The translations under genes were made by a program, and so were the position numbers. DNA of 32,453 nt from Streptomyces triticirhizae (GTDB taxonomy: Bacteria > Actinomycetota > Actinomycetes > Streptomycetales > Streptomycetaceae), in contig NZ_RFFJ01000051.1 in the NCBI RefSeq assembly GCF_003696235.1, positions 1-32,453 on the forward strand, given 5' to 3'. The stretch's first letter is position 1; every line of letters starts with the position of its first letter. This document shows positions 9,545 through 17,953 of this stretch, piece by piece. Under the pieces are notes generated by a model. The model searched no databases. It was not told the origin of the DNA and saw only the letters and a list, made by a program, of their open reading frames with translations.

Positions 9545-10900
9545 ATGAGGCTCACGATCATCGGGGGCGGTGGGTTCCGTGTCCCCCTGGTATACCGGGC
9601 GCTGCTGACAACGGCCGACGGGCGCTCGCCCGATCGGCGCGACGAGGTCACTCTCTTCGACACCGATCCGCTGCGGCTGCGGGTGATCGCCCGGGTGTGC
9701 GCCGCGTTGGCGGAGGGCGTGCCGGGGGCGCCGGCGCTGCGGGTCGCCCGGACCCTGGACGAGGCGGTGCGGGGCGCCGACTTCGTCTTTCACGCGATCC
9801 GGGTCGGCGGCGTGGAGGGCCGGGTGCGGGACGAGCGCGCGGCGCTGGACGAGGGCCTGCTGGGGCAGGAGACCGTGGGCGCCTCCGGGGTGCTCTACGG
9901 GCTGCGCACCGTGCCCGTGGCGCTCGAAGTGGCGGACCGGGTCGCGGAGTTGGCGCCGAACGCCTGGCTGATCAACTTCACCAACCCGGCGGGCATGGTG
10001 ACCGAGGCGATGGCCGCCCGGCTGGGCCACCGGGTGATCGGGATCTGCGACTCGCCGGTGGGGCTGCTGCACCGGGCGGCCAGGGCGGTCGGGGTCGATC
10101 CGGCCGAGGTCTCCTACGGCTATGTGGGGCTCAACCACCTGGGTTGGCTCAACTCGCTCAGCCACCGGGGCGTCGACCTGCTGAGCGGGCTGCTCGCGGA
10201 CGACGCGGCGCTGGCGAGCTTCGAGGAGGGACGGCTGTTCGGCGGCGAACTGCTGCGCGCGCTGGGCGCGTTGCCCAACGAGTACCTGCACTACTACTAC
10301 CTGGCGCGGGAGACCCGGCGGGCGGTGGCAAAGGCGGAGGAGACGCGGGGCGCGTTTCTCGCCGCCCAGCAGGGCGCGTTCTTCGCCGAGGCGGCGCGCG
10401 ACCTGGACCGCGCGCCGGCGCTCTGGGCGGAGACCCGGCGTGAGCGCGAACGCACCTATGGCGCGGAGCAACGCGCGGCCGCCGGCGGCGGGGAACGGGA
10501 CAGCCACGACCTGGAGGGCGGCGGCTACGACGGGGTGGCGCTCGCGCTGATGCGGGCGATCGCCGACGACCGCCGCACCCGGCTGATCCTCAACGTGCGC
10601 AACGCGGGCACCGTTCCGGAGCTGCCCGACGACGCGATCGTGGAGACGGTCTGCGAGGTGGACGCCGGCGGCGCCCATCCGGTGCCGGCGTTGAGCCTCG
10701 GGCTGGCCGAGGTGGGGCTGATGCTCCAGGTCAAGGCGGTGGAACGGACCACCATCGAGGCGGCGGCGACCGGCTCGACCGAACTGGCCCGGCACGCGCT
10801 GACGCTCCATCCGCTGGTCGACTCGGCGCGGGTCGCGGAACGGGTGCTGGCTGCCCGTTCCGCTGACGACGATGGCCCCCGGGGCGGACACGGCGCGTAG
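9545..10900 (+). CDS. GH4-family 6-phospho-beta-glucosidase-like enzyme
   Basis: GH4 enzymes cleave phosphorylated glycosides by an NAD+- and metal-dependent oxidation/elimination mechanism. The 451-residue protein has the Rossmann loop IGGGGFRVP (6-13), QET (108-110) and the family motifs INFTNPAG (143-150), CDSP (168-171, metal-binding Cys168) and GLNHLGW (195-201, metal-binding His198). All expected ligands are present, so it should be active. Aryl- or 6-phospho-beta-glucoside is the best substrate guess. No PTS gene is visible, so the phosphorylated substrate may come from the divergent PfkB kinase. It converges on rnz with an 18-base gap. Confidence 0.9.
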   Translation: MRLTIIGGGGFRVPLVYRALLTTADGRSPDRRDEVTLFDTDPLRLRVIARVCAALAEGVPGAPALRVARTLDEAVRGADFVFHAIRVGGVEGRVRDERAALDEGLLGQETVGASGVLYGLRTVPVALEVADRVAELAPNAWLINFTNPAGMVTEAMAARLGHRVIGICDSPVGLLHRAARAVGVDPAEVSYGYVGLNHLGWLNSLSHRGVDLLSGLLADDAALASFEEGRLFGGELLRALGALPNEYLHYYYLARETRRAVAKAEETRGAFLAAQQGAFFAEAARDLDRAPALWAETRRERERTYGAEQRAAAGGGERDSHDLEGGGYDGVALALMRAIADDRRTRLILNVRNAGTVPELPDDAIVETVCEVDAGGAHPVPALSLGLAEVGLMLQVKAVERTTIEAAATGSTELARHALTLHPLVDSARVAERVLAARSADDDGPRGGHGA

Positions 10901-10918
10901 TCGACCGCGGAGAGAGGC

Positions 10919-11827
10919 TCACGCCCCTCTCCGGGGGACCGGGATACGCGACAGGTCGTCCGCCACGGTGAGTTCGCCGGCGAAGCCGGCCGCCCGCGCC
11001 TCCCCGGCGAACCCCTCCGGGTCGCGGTACCGCTGCGAGAAGTGCGTCAGCACCAGATGCCGCACCCCGCACTCCACCGCGACCCGCGCGGCCTGCCCGG
11101 CCGTGAGGTGACCGTACTCCTCGGCCAGCGCCGCGTCCGCCGCCCTGAAGGTGGACTCGATCACCAACAGGTCGCAGCCGTCCGCCAGTTGGTAGACCGC
11201 CTCGCAGAGCCGCGTGTCCATCACGAACGCGAAGCGCTGCCCGGGACGTTCCTCGCTGACCTCCTCCAGGGTGACCCCGCGCAGCCGCCCCGTCCGCCGC
11301 AGCCGGCTGATCTCGGGGCCCGTGACGCCGAGCGCGGCGAGCCGTTCCGGCAGCATCCGCCGCCCCGTCGGCTCCTCAAGCCGGTAGCCGAACGCCTCCA
11401 CCGGGTGCGAGAGCCGCGCCGCGCTCAGCGTGAAGCCGGCCGTCCGTTCCAGCACGCCGTCCTCGGCGACCGGCGCCGGCCGCAGCTCGGCGGTCTCCTG
11501 GTAGGCGGTGGCGTAGCGCAGCCGGTCGAAGTACCGCTGCCCGCTGGCCGGATAGTGCACGGGCACCGGGTGCGGCACCCGGTCGAGGTTGATCCGCTGG
11601 ATGACCCCGGCCAGCCCCAGCGAGTGGTCGCCGTGGAAGTGGCTGACGCAGATCCGGGTCAGGGAGTGCGCGCTGACGCCGGCGAGGGTCAACTGGCGCT
11701 GGGTGCCCTCGCCCGGGTCGAAGAGGATGCCCTCGCCGTCCCAGCGCAGCACATAGCCGTTGTGGTTGCGCCGGCGCGTGGGCACCTGGCTGGCGGTGCC
11801 GAGCACCACCAGCTCGCGCGCTGACAC
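10919..11827 (-). CDS. rnz: Ribonuclease Z (tRNA 3' endonuclease)
   Basis: RNase Z removes 3' trailers from pre-tRNAs. The 302-residue metallo-beta-lactamase-fold protein carries SHFHGDH (zinc ligands H63, H65, D67, H68), further ligands in [15 protein letters not shown] and LTHFSQRY, and the start motif [10 protein letters not shown]. The start is GTG at 11827 with GGGGCGG just upstream. It follows the HIT gene by 13 bases and is likely cotranscribed with it. Confidence 0.95.
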   Translation of the reverse strand: MSARELVVLGTASQVPTRRRNHNGYVLRWDGEGILFDPGEGTQRQLTLAGVSAHSLTRICVSHFHGDHSLGLAGVIQRINLDRVPHPVPVHYPASGQRYFDRLRYATAYQETAELRPAPVAEDGVLERTAGFTLSAARLSHPVEAFGYRLEEPTGRRMLPERLAALGVTGPEISRLRRTGRLRGVTLEEVSEERPGQRFAFVMDTRLCEAVYQLADGCDLLVIESTFRAADAALAEEYGHLTAGQAARVAVECGVRHLVLTHFSQRYRDPEGFAGEARAAGFAGELTVADDLSRIPVPRRGA

Positions 11828-11840
11828 CGCGCCGCCCCGG

Positions 11841-12200
11841 TCAGCCGGGGGGCCAGTTGAGCCCGCGCCCGCCCAGCACGTGGGCGTGCGCGTGGAAGAC
11901 GGTCTGCCCCGCGCCGGAACCGGTGTTGAAGACGACGCGGTACCCGCCGTCGGCGACCTTCTCCTGCGCGGCGACCGCGCCCGCCTCGCGCAACACGTCG
12001 GCGGCGGTCTCGGGCTCGGCCTCGGCGAGCGAGGCGGCGTCCGGGTAGTGCGCCCTGGGGATCACCAGCACATGGCTGGGGGCCTGCGGGTTGATGTCCC
12101 GGAACGCGACGGTGGTGTCGGTCTCCCTCACCACCGTCGCCGGGACGTCGCCGGCCACGATCTTGCAGAACAGGCAGTCAGCCTGCGGTTCTCCCGCCAT
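11841..12200 (-). CDS. HIT-family nucleotide hydrolase / histidine triad protein
   Basis: The 119-residue protein has the histidine triad HAHAHVLGG (H103, H105, H107) and the N-terminal CLFCKI pair typical of Hint-like members. Such proteins hydrolyse nucleoside phosphoramidates or AMP-lysine type substrates. ATG at 12200 follows GAGGAGG at good spacing. A far longer open frame extends upstream but is antisense to the transporter gene and is not coding. In related streptomycetes HIT genes sit close to rsmE/dnaJ; here about 6 kb separates them. Confidence 0.93.
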   Translation of the reverse strand: MAGEPQADCLFCKIVAGDVPATVVRETDTTVAFRDINPQAPSHVLVIPRAHYPDAASLAEAEPETAADVLREAGAVAAQEKVADGGYRVVFNTGSGAGQTVFHAHAHVLGGRGLNWPPG

Positions 12201-12527
12201 CCCCCGGGGTCCTCCTCGGCCTTGGCGCTGGGCAGTGACCGAAGGATGGTACCGCCTCCCGCCGCGCTGACGGCCCGTCGAGCGAGGCGCGCACCGGGCC
12301 CGTTCCGGGGTCCGCCCCGGGCCCCGCCCGGGTTTGCGAACGCGGCGACGCCGGGTACGCGTGGCCGCAGGCCACGGGACGCTCCCTGACGCCACCCCGA
12401 CCCGAAGTGACCTGCTGGTAACGTGCCCCAGTCGCCGCATCTCCGCACCAAAGCCGAACAAGCGCCAAACAAGCACCGAACAAGCCACAGAAGCAACCTC
12501 CCGAGGAGCGAGGAGCCCGCCGGAACC
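12201..12527 (+). promoter_or_regulatory. Divergent HIT / NSS-transporter control region
   Basis: This 327-base gap holds no gene. It contains a perfect 7-bp hairpin with a 3-base loop (12360-12376), a possible -10 TAACGT (12419-12424) for the transporter, and an A-rich, G-poor 5' leader with three AACAAGC copies at 12457, 12468 and 12479. Two GAGG-type ribosome sites (12503-12515) precede the transporter ATG. No riboswitch class is recognisable. Confidence 0.45.
12457..12485 (+). repeat. Three AACAAGC repeats at exact 11-base spacing
   Basis: AACAAGC occurs at 12457-12463, 12468-12474 and 12479-12485, within 11-base units of the form (g/a)AACAAGCnCC. The tract is unusually A-rich for this genome and lies in the probable 5' leader of the transporter mRNA. 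Confidence 0.75.
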
Positions 12528-14081
12528 ATGTCGACCAAGGCCACACAGCCGCAGCGCGAACAGTGGAGCAGCCGTCTGGGCTTCCTGATGGCCGCCATCG
12601 GATCGGCCATCGGGCTGGGGAACATCTGGCGCTTCCCCGCCGTGACCTACGAGCACGGCGGCGGCGCGTTCCTGATCCCGTACCTGGCCGCGCTGCTGAC
12701 CGCCGGCATCCCGCTGCTGATCCTGGAGTACACGATCGGGCGGAAGTACCGTTCCTCGCCGCCGGGCGCCCTGCGGCAGTTGGCCCGGCCGGCCGAGACG
12801 ATCGGCTGGTGGCAGGTGGCGATCTGCTTCGTGGTGGCCACCTACTACGCGGCGATCCTGGCATGGGCGGTGCGCTACACCGGCTTCTCGTTCGACCAGG
12901 CGTGGGGCGACGACCCCGAGGGCTTCCTCAACAACGAGTTCCTGAAGCTGAACGAGACGCCCGGCGAGATCTCGACGTTCGTTCCCGGCGTGGCCTGGCC
13001 GCTGCTGCTGATCTGGGTGCTGACGCTGGCCGTGCTGCTGCTGGGCATCCGGCGCGGGATCGAACGGGCCAACATCGTGACGATCCCGCTGCTCGTCGGC
13101 TTCTTCCTGATCCTGGTGGTGCGGGCGCTCACGCTGGACGGCGCGGCCGAGGGCCTGGACGCGCTGTTCACGCCCGACTGGGGCGCGTTGACCGAGGGCA
13201 GCGTGTGGGTGGCGGCCTACGGGCAGATCTTCTTCTCGCTGTCGGTGGGCTTCGGCATCATGATCACCTACGCCTCCTATCTGCACCGGAAGTCCGACCT
13301 GACGGGCTCGGCGATGGTGGCGGCGTTCGCCAACAGCTCGTTCGAGATTCTGGCGGGCGTCGCGGTCTTCGCCACGCTGGGCTTCATGGCGCAGGCCGCC
13401 GGGGTCGGCGTCGCGGACGTCAGCTCCAGCGGCGTCGGGCTGGCGTTTGTCGCGTTCCCGCAGATCATCTCGGAGATGCCGATGGGCGCGTTCTTCGGCG
13501 TGCTCTTCTTCCTCTCGTTGGTGATCGCGGGCTTTACCTCGCTGATCAGCATCGTTCAGGTGATCATCGCCGCCGTTCAGGACCGGACCGGTCTTGGCCG
13601 CACGGCCGCCGTGCTGAGCGTCGGCGGCGCGGTGACCGTGGTCTCGCTGCTGCTGTTCGCCAACGACAGCGGGCTGTATCTGTTGGACGTCGCCGACCAC
13701 TTCATCAACCAGTACGGGATCGCGCTGGCCGGCCTGGTGGTGCTGGTCACGGTCAGCTGGGCCCTGCGCCAACTCCCCGCGCTGCAACGGAACGCCGACG
13801 CCACCTCGTCGATCGGCCTGGGCGTGTGGTGGCGGATCTGCCTCGGCGTGGTCACGCCCGTGGTGCTGGCCTGGATGATGGTGGACAGCCTGATCAACGA
13901 GCTGGACGAGACCTACGGGGGCTACTCGACGTCCTTCCTGCTCTGGGCCGGCTGGGGCGTGGCCGGCGGGGCGCTGCTGGTCGGCGTCCTGCTGACCCTG
14001 CTGTCCCGCCGCCGGCCGGCGACCCGCTGGGACGCCGCCGCGACCCCCGACGCCCCCAACCCGACGGAGAGGAACGGCTGA
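12528..14081 (+). CDS. Sodium-dependent amino-acid transporter (NSS family, MetP-like)
   Basis: This is a 517-residue LeuT-fold Na+ symporter with about twelve membrane segments. The family signature GSAIGLGNIWRFP (about 25-37) contributes to the Na+ and substrate sites. Its partner downstream is a MetS-type small membrane protein, so by analogy with the Corynebacterium MetPS pair it probably imports methionine and/or alanine or related amino acids. Substrate is inferred from the partner, not from residues. ATG at 12528 (MSTKATQPQREQW) is chosen because the signature follows at the usual distance. The stop codon overlaps the metS start by one base (TGATG). Confidence 0.93.
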   Translation: MSTKATQPQREQWSSRLGFLMAAIGSAIGLGNIWRFPAVTYEHGGGAFLIPYLAALLTAGIPLLILEYTIGRKYRSSPPGALRQLARPAETIGWWQVAICFVVATYYAAILAWAVRYTGFSFDQAWGDDPEGFLNNEFLKLNETPGEISTFVPGVAWPLLLIWVLTLAVLLLGIRRGIERANIVTIPLLVGFFLILVVRALTLDGAAEGLDALFTPDWGALTEGSVWVAAYGQIFFSLSVGFGIMITYASYLHRKSDLTGSAMVAAFANSSFEILAGVAVFATLGFMAQAAGVGVADVSSSGVGLAFVAFPQIISEMPMGAFFGVLFFLSLVIAGFTSLISIVQVIIAAVQDRTGLGRTAAVLSVGGAVTVVSLLLFANDSGLYLLDVADHFINQYGIALAGLVVLVTVSWALRQLPALQRNADATSSIGLGVWWRICLGVVTPVVLAWMMVDSLINELDETYGGYSTSFLLWAGWGVAGGALLVGVLLTLLSRRRPATRWDAAATPDAPNPTERNG

Positions 14082-14218
14082 TGTCCGCCTCGGCCATCGT
14101 GATGATGATCGTCGCCATGCTGGTGGTGTGGGGCGGCCTCGCCCTGGCCATCCTCAACCTGCGCGGCCACCCCGACCAGCCGGAACCGGGCCCCGACGAC
14201 GTGCCGCACCAGCTGTAG
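14081..14218 (+). CDS. metS: MetS-type small subunit of NSS methionine/alanine importer
   Basis: The 45-residue protein is one membrane helix (AIVMMIVAMLVVWGGLALAILNL) with a short polar cytoplasmic tail rich in Pro, Asp and Glu. Size, single helix and position directly after an NSS transporter match MetS, the auxiliary subunit needed for transport in Corynebacterium. Its ATG overlaps the transporter stop by one base, so translation is coupled. Confidence 0.88.
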   Translation: MSASAIVMMIVAMLVVWGGLALAILNLRGHPDQPEPGPDDVPHQL

Positions 14219-14257
14219 GCCCACCCAGCTGTAGCGGTCTGGCCGGCCGGGAGCGGA

Positions 14258-15499
14258 TCACCCCGTGGCACGTTCCTGGTCGGCCAACAGCTCGGCCACC
14301 TCGGGGACGGCCACGAAGTCGCCGAGGCGCCGGAGAACGATCCTCGTGCGCTCCCCCGTCCGCCGGGATGACACGTCCGCCGCCAACGAGATCATGCGAC
14401 GCGCCGTCGCGGCCGCCTCCTCCGGCTCGTTGGCGTCGGCGAGTGCCATCACCAACCACGAGAGATACAGCGCCATTTCGCGGGTCCGGGTCGCGTCGTA
14501 GCCCGCGAGCACCTCACGCAGCAGGGGAACGGCCCGCAGCGGGCGCCGCAGTTCGGTGAAGCACCGCGACTCCATGATGCGGAGTTCCTCGGCGTTCACC
14601 CAATACAGGTAGCCTGCGCGATCCCTCTCCTGACGCGGCACCAGGGCTTCGGATGCCTCACCGAGGGCCCGCATGACGCCCTGGACATCGCCCACCTGGG
14701 TATGCGCCCATGCGAGCCGGTCCAGGGCCAGGGCCCGTGCCTCCGCCGGCGCGTCCGCGCCGGACTCCGCGAGCGCCACCTGAGCGAGCACCACGCCGTC
14801 GGTCTCGCGACCGCTGTTGCTGTACTGGTAGGCGAGGGCGCCGGCCACATTCCCGACCAGAGTCGAGTCCCCCGCTTCCCGCGCCGCGCTGATGCCCAGT
14901 CGGTAGATCCGCTCCGCGTCGGCGAGCTGCCCCGCGTCGCTGGCGATCCATCCGGCGATCTGCGCCAACTCACCGATCTGCACCAGGAGTTGACGGCTGA
15001 CATGGCCGGAGTGGGTGCCACGGCGATAGAGCCGCACGGCACGGCGCAGCTCCCGAAGCGCCGGACGGATCAGGTCCCCACCGGCCATCACATCATCCGC
15101 GAGGCGCAGGCCGTGAACGCGCTGCCCCAGGTCGCGGACCTCCGCCATGCCGATCCGCCGCCCGGCCGGATCACGCAGCGGAGCCAGCGGATCGTCATCG
15201 GGCAGATATTCGGCCAGAGTCGGCAGCGGAGGTTCGGCGGGGGCATCCGGCGGGAGAAGCTCTTCCACCGAGACCCCCAGCGCCTGGGCGATGAACGGCA
15301 GCCACTCGCGGGGAGCGCGCTTGCCCGTCTCGTAGCGACTGATCTCCTTACGCCCGAGCGGGGCAGCGGGCACGCCTGCCGCCCGGCAGGTCTCCATGGC
15401 GAGACGTTCCTGGCTCCAGAACGGCTCGTGGGCTTCTCGAAGTCGCTTGATGTTGGCGCCGATGGCACGTCGGGTGTCGGCCTCAGTGACGTTGCCCAT
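14258..15499 (-). CDS. XRE-type HTH regulator with C-terminal helical/TPR-like repeats
   Basis: The 413-residue protein starts with an HTH_3/XRE domain (about 8-75), slightly enlarged by an insert between helices (CRAAGVPAAPLG) before the recognition helix RKEISRYETGKRAP. The rest (about 120-410) is a chain of paired helices, such as ADAERIYRLGISAAREAGD and GNVAGALAYQYSNSGRE, in TPR style. This architecture is common in large streptomycete regulator families, and in RRNPP-type regulators the repeat part binds a small ligand or peptide. ATG at 15499 is the start of conserved sequence; it lies directly beside the 11-bp-spaced repeats, so autoregulation is plausible. Confidence 0.85.
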   Translation of the reverse strand: MGNVTEADTRRAIGANIKRLREAHEPFWSQERLAMETCRAAGVPAAPLGRKEISRYETGKRAPREWLPFIAQALGVSVEELLPPDAPAEPPLPTLAEYLPDDDPLAPLRDPAGRRIGMAEVRDLGQRVHGLRLADDVMAGGDLIRPALRELRRAVRLYRRGTHSGHVSRQLLVQIGELAQIAGWIASDAGQLADAERIYRLGISAAREAGDSTLVGNVAGALAYQYSNSGRETDGVVLAQVALAESGADAPAEARALALDRLAWAHTQVGDVQGVMRALGEASEALVPRQERDRAGYLYWVNAEELRIMESRCFTELRRPLRAVPLLREVLAGYDATRTREMALYLSWLVMALADANEPEEAAATARRMISLAADVSSRRTGERTRIVLRRLGDFVAVPEVAELLADQERATG

Positions 15500-15509
15500 G
15501 TCCCCAGTG

Positions 15510-15536
15510 TGGCCGACAACTGGCCTACACCTGGCC
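15510..15536. promoter_or_regulatory. Putative operator: three TGGCC repeats spaced 11 bp
   Basis: TGGCC occurs at 15510, 15521 and 15532, exactly one helical turn apart. The first two units share the longer form TGGCC-n-ACA-n-C. The array begins 11 bases upstream of the regulator ATG, in the divergent gap with the small-protein gene. It would place bound protein on one face of the DNA over both promoters. Confidence 0.55.
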
Positions 15537-15611
15537 CCTATCCAGCAACACCACCCGGACGAGAGCGTGGGTAACGACCACATCAGGGTCAACCGAACGA
15601 AAGGACCCACC

Positions 15612-15845
15612 GTGATCTTTCAGTCCTGCGCCGACTATCTCGCGCCACACCTCGGGGTGCCGGAGGGGCCGCTGCCCGTTGACCCCATCAGCGGGGAGCG
15701 GCCGGAGCCGGAGCCGGTCGAGGGGTGCGCGCAGTGCGCTCGGCTCGCCGAGGGCCGGGACCGCGCGAAGTACCTGCGGGACTGGTCGTTCGTCACCGAC
15801 TTCAACATCATGATCCGCCAGCATCCCGACCACGGGAACATCTGA
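15612..15845 (+). CDS. Small Cys-containing protein of unknown function
   Basis: This 77-residue hypothetical protein has a GTG start with AAAGGA seven bases upstream. It has no signal peptide or membrane segment. An N-terminal SCADYLAPHLG is followed by a Pro/Glu-rich linker, a CAQC motif (C39, C42) and a conserved-looking C-terminus (KYLRDWSFVTDFNIMIRQHP). I do not recognise a named domain. It is divergent from the XRE/TPR regulator across 112 bases that hold the TGGCC repeats, so the two are probably a functional pair. It is not clearly a DUF397 protein, the usual companion of such regulators. Confidence 0.65.
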   Translation: MIFQSCADYLAPHLGVPEGPLPVDPISGERPEPEPVEGCAQCARLAEGRDRAKYLRDWSFVTDFNIMIRQHPDHGNI

Positions 15846-15877
15846 ACGCCGCCACGCCGCCACGCCGCCACGCCGCG
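15846..15877. repeat. 8-base tandem repeat ACGCCGCC, four copies
   Basis: Units lie at 15846, 15854, 15862 and 15870; the last unit ends in G instead of C. The tract lies between the small-protein stop codon and the shared terminator, and looks like slippage-prone filler. Confidence 0.85.
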
Positions 15878-15887
15878 CGCCCCCGCC

Positions 15888-15916
15888 GCCGCGTCGGCCC
15901 CGGGGGCCGACGCGGC
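15888..15916. terminator. Bidirectional terminator between convergent genes
   Basis: A nearly continuous palindrome with 14-bp arms (15888-15901 and 15903-15916) sits between the small-protein gene and the ribosomal protection gene, 6 bases from the latter's stop. There is no U-tract. Confidence 0.7.
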
Positions 15917-15922
15917 GTCCGG

Positions 15923-17953
15923 TCACCTCCGCACGTGGCGGACCACCGTCAGGAGGTACTCCTCGCGGTGCAGCGGGTCGTCGTCCGTGCGGGCGCGGGT
16001 CGGGGGGTGGGGGCCGGGGACGGGGCGGTAGTCGGCGAACTCCGTCTCGAACAGAGCCTCGCCGCTGGTGAGTTCGGGCAGGCGGCGCTCGACCGCGTGC
16101 ACCCGGCCGGCCGGCACCACGCCGCCGACCACCAGCGCCACGCCCTCCGTGAGCTGTTCGCCGGGCCGCGCGCCCAGCCGCGCGATGGCCGGCACCACCG
16201 TGCCGGCCATCCCGGCGGGAAACTCCAGCCGGAACCGGTGCCACGGCTCCAGCACCCGCGTTCCGGCCCGCCGCAGCGCGTCCATCAGCACCAGCGGGGT
16301 CAGGCCACGGAAGTCCCCGGCCGTCGACGACATGCTCTTGTCGAACACCGCGTGGGCGTGGCTCTGCCGCGCCCAGTAGCCGGAGGTGGTCAGCGTCACC
16401 ACGCAGTCCCGCACCGGCCAGCCGCACAGGCCCTCGGCGAGGGTGCCGCGCACGGTCTCCTCGACGGCCCGCAGGAACGCGAGGGGCAGCGCGCCGAGTT
16501 CGATGCCGAGCCGGAAGCTCACCCCGGCGTCCACCGGCGCCGGCTCGACGCGCAGGCCCACGGTGGCGAGGAACGGGTTGCCGTCCTTCTTGATGAACTC
16601 GACCGCCTCGCCGGTGCCCACCGGCCGCTCGATGTGGAGCGTGGTGGTCTCCCGGAAGCCGACCGCGAGGCCGAACTCGTCGCGCAGCGTGGCCTCGATG
16701 ACCTCCTTCTGCACCTCGCCGTAGAGGGAGACGGAGATCTCCCGGCGCCTGGTGTCCTGGCGCAGATTGATCAACGGGTCCTGCTCGGCGAGTTGGCTGA
16801 GCGCGGCGTGCAACGCCCCGCGTTCCGCCTCCCGTTCGGGGACCACGACGGTCTCCAGCGTGGGGGGCGCGAAGTGCCGGGCGCCCGCCGTCCGTTCGGG
16901 CGCGCGCCCCACCACGTCGCCGACGCGCACCCCGGGAAGGCCCCGCAGTTGGGCGATGCGGCCCGGTCCCGCCGCCTCGGCGGGGCGGGCGGTGCCGCGT
17001 TCGAAGACGGCGAGCGAGGTGAGCTTGGCCCGCGCCGGTTCGACGGTCGCACCCGGGGGGCCGTAGGGCAGCCGGTCCCTGACCCGGAACGTGCCGGCGA
17101 ACATCCGGGCGAGGGCCAGCCGTTCGCCGGCGGGGCCGCGTTCGATCGCGAAGACGGTGCCGGAGGGCGGGGCCTCGGGGTCGCCCTCGGCGGGCGGCAG
17201 CAGATGAGCGATGGCGTTCATCAGCTCCTCGATCCCGGCGCCGGTGGCGGCCGAGCCGAAGAGCACGGGGTGGACCAGCGCCCGCCCGGTCTGGGCGGCG
17301 AGTTCGGCGGCCAGGGCGGCGGGGGCGACCTCGACATCGTCCACATACGCGGCGAGCAGCGGCTCGCTGTGCTCGGCGAGCGTCAGCTGGAGCCGTTCGC
17401 GGAAGGCGGGATCGTCGGGGGCGTGCGGAACGTAACGCGCGCCCCGGGTGCCGAGCCCCTCGGGCCGGCCGAGGGCGATGGCGAACGGGCTGAGCCTGGC
17501 CGCGATCTCGGCGAGCAGGGGGGCGTCCCTGGCGCCGGCGCGGTCGATCTTGTTGACGAGGATCAGGGTGGGCACGCGCAGCCGCCGCAACGTGCGCATC
17601 AGCACCCGCGTCTGGGCCTGCACGCCCTCCACGGCGGAGACCACCAGCACGGCGCCGTCCAGCACGCCGAGCACCCGCTCGACCTCGGCGATGAAGTCGG
17701 GGTGGCCGGGGGTGTCGATCAGGTTGACCGTGGCGCCGGTGGCGCCCAGCGGGAAGGAGACGACGGCCGACCGGATGGTGATGCCGCGCTCCCGCTCCAG
17801 GGCGAGGGAGTCGGTGATGGTGGAGCCCTGGTCGACGCTGCCCACCGCGTCGATGACGCCGGCGGAGAACAGCAGCCGTTCGGTCAGGGATGTCTTGCCG
17901 GCGTCAACATGCGCCAGGATTCCGAGGTTGAGAACGCGTTCGGGGGTACGCAC
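15923..17953 (-). CDS. Tet(M)/OtrA-like ribosomal protection GTPase
   Basis: The 676-residue EF-G-like GTPase is of the class that displaces tetracyclines from the ribosome. The G domain has AHVDAGKT (14-21), DTPGH (80-84) and NKID (134-137). Domains III-V follow, with IERP, EFIKKDGNPFLATVGLRVEP and a domain IV like Tet(M). In domain IV the loop KSMSSTAGDFR (539-549) aligns with the Tet(M) tip loop YSPVSTPADFR, so it departs from the clinical proteins at several tip residues and is closer to producer-type OtrA. The start is GTG at 17953. It lies 160 bases after rsmE on the same strand, with an upstream ORF overlapping its start. Resistance is inferred from family; a housekeeping or other-drug role is possible. 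Confidence 0.85.
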   Translation of the reverse strand: MRTPERVLNLGILAHVDAGKTSLTERLLFSAGVIDAVGSVDQGSTITDSLALERERGITIRSAVVSFPLGATGATVNLIDTPGHPDFIAEVERVLGVLDGAVLVVSAVEGVQAQTRVLMRTLRRLRVPTLILVNKIDRAGARDAPLLAEIAARLSPFAIALGRPEGLGTRGARYVPHAPDDPAFRERLQLTLAEHSEPLLAAYVDDVEVAPAALAAELAAQTGRALVHPVLFGSAATGAGIEELMNAIAHLLPPAEGDPEAPPSGTVFAIERGPAGERLALARMFAGTFRVRDRLPYGPPGATVEPARAKLTSLAVFERGTARPAEAAGPGRIAQLRGLPGVRVGDVVGRAPERTAGARHFAPPTLETVVVPEREAERGALHAALSQLAEQDPLINLRQDTRRREISVSLYGEVQKEVIEATLRDEFGLAVGFRETTTLHIERPVGTGEAVEFIKKDGNPFLATVGLRVEPAPVDAGVSFRLGIELGALPLAFLRAVEETVRGTLAEGLCGWPVRDCVVTLTTSGYWARQSHAHAVFDKSMSSTAGDFRGLTPLVLMDALRRAGTRVLEPWHRFRLEFPAGMAGTVVPAIARLGARPGEQLTEGVALVVGGVVPAGRVHAVERRLPELTSGEALFETEFADYRPVPGPHPPTRARTDDDPLHREEYLLTVVRHVRR

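Noticed and set aside
12201..13787. Long N-terminal extension of the HIT gene
   Set aside because: The extension is antisense to the NSS transporter; the HIT protein starts properly at 12200 after GAGGAGG.
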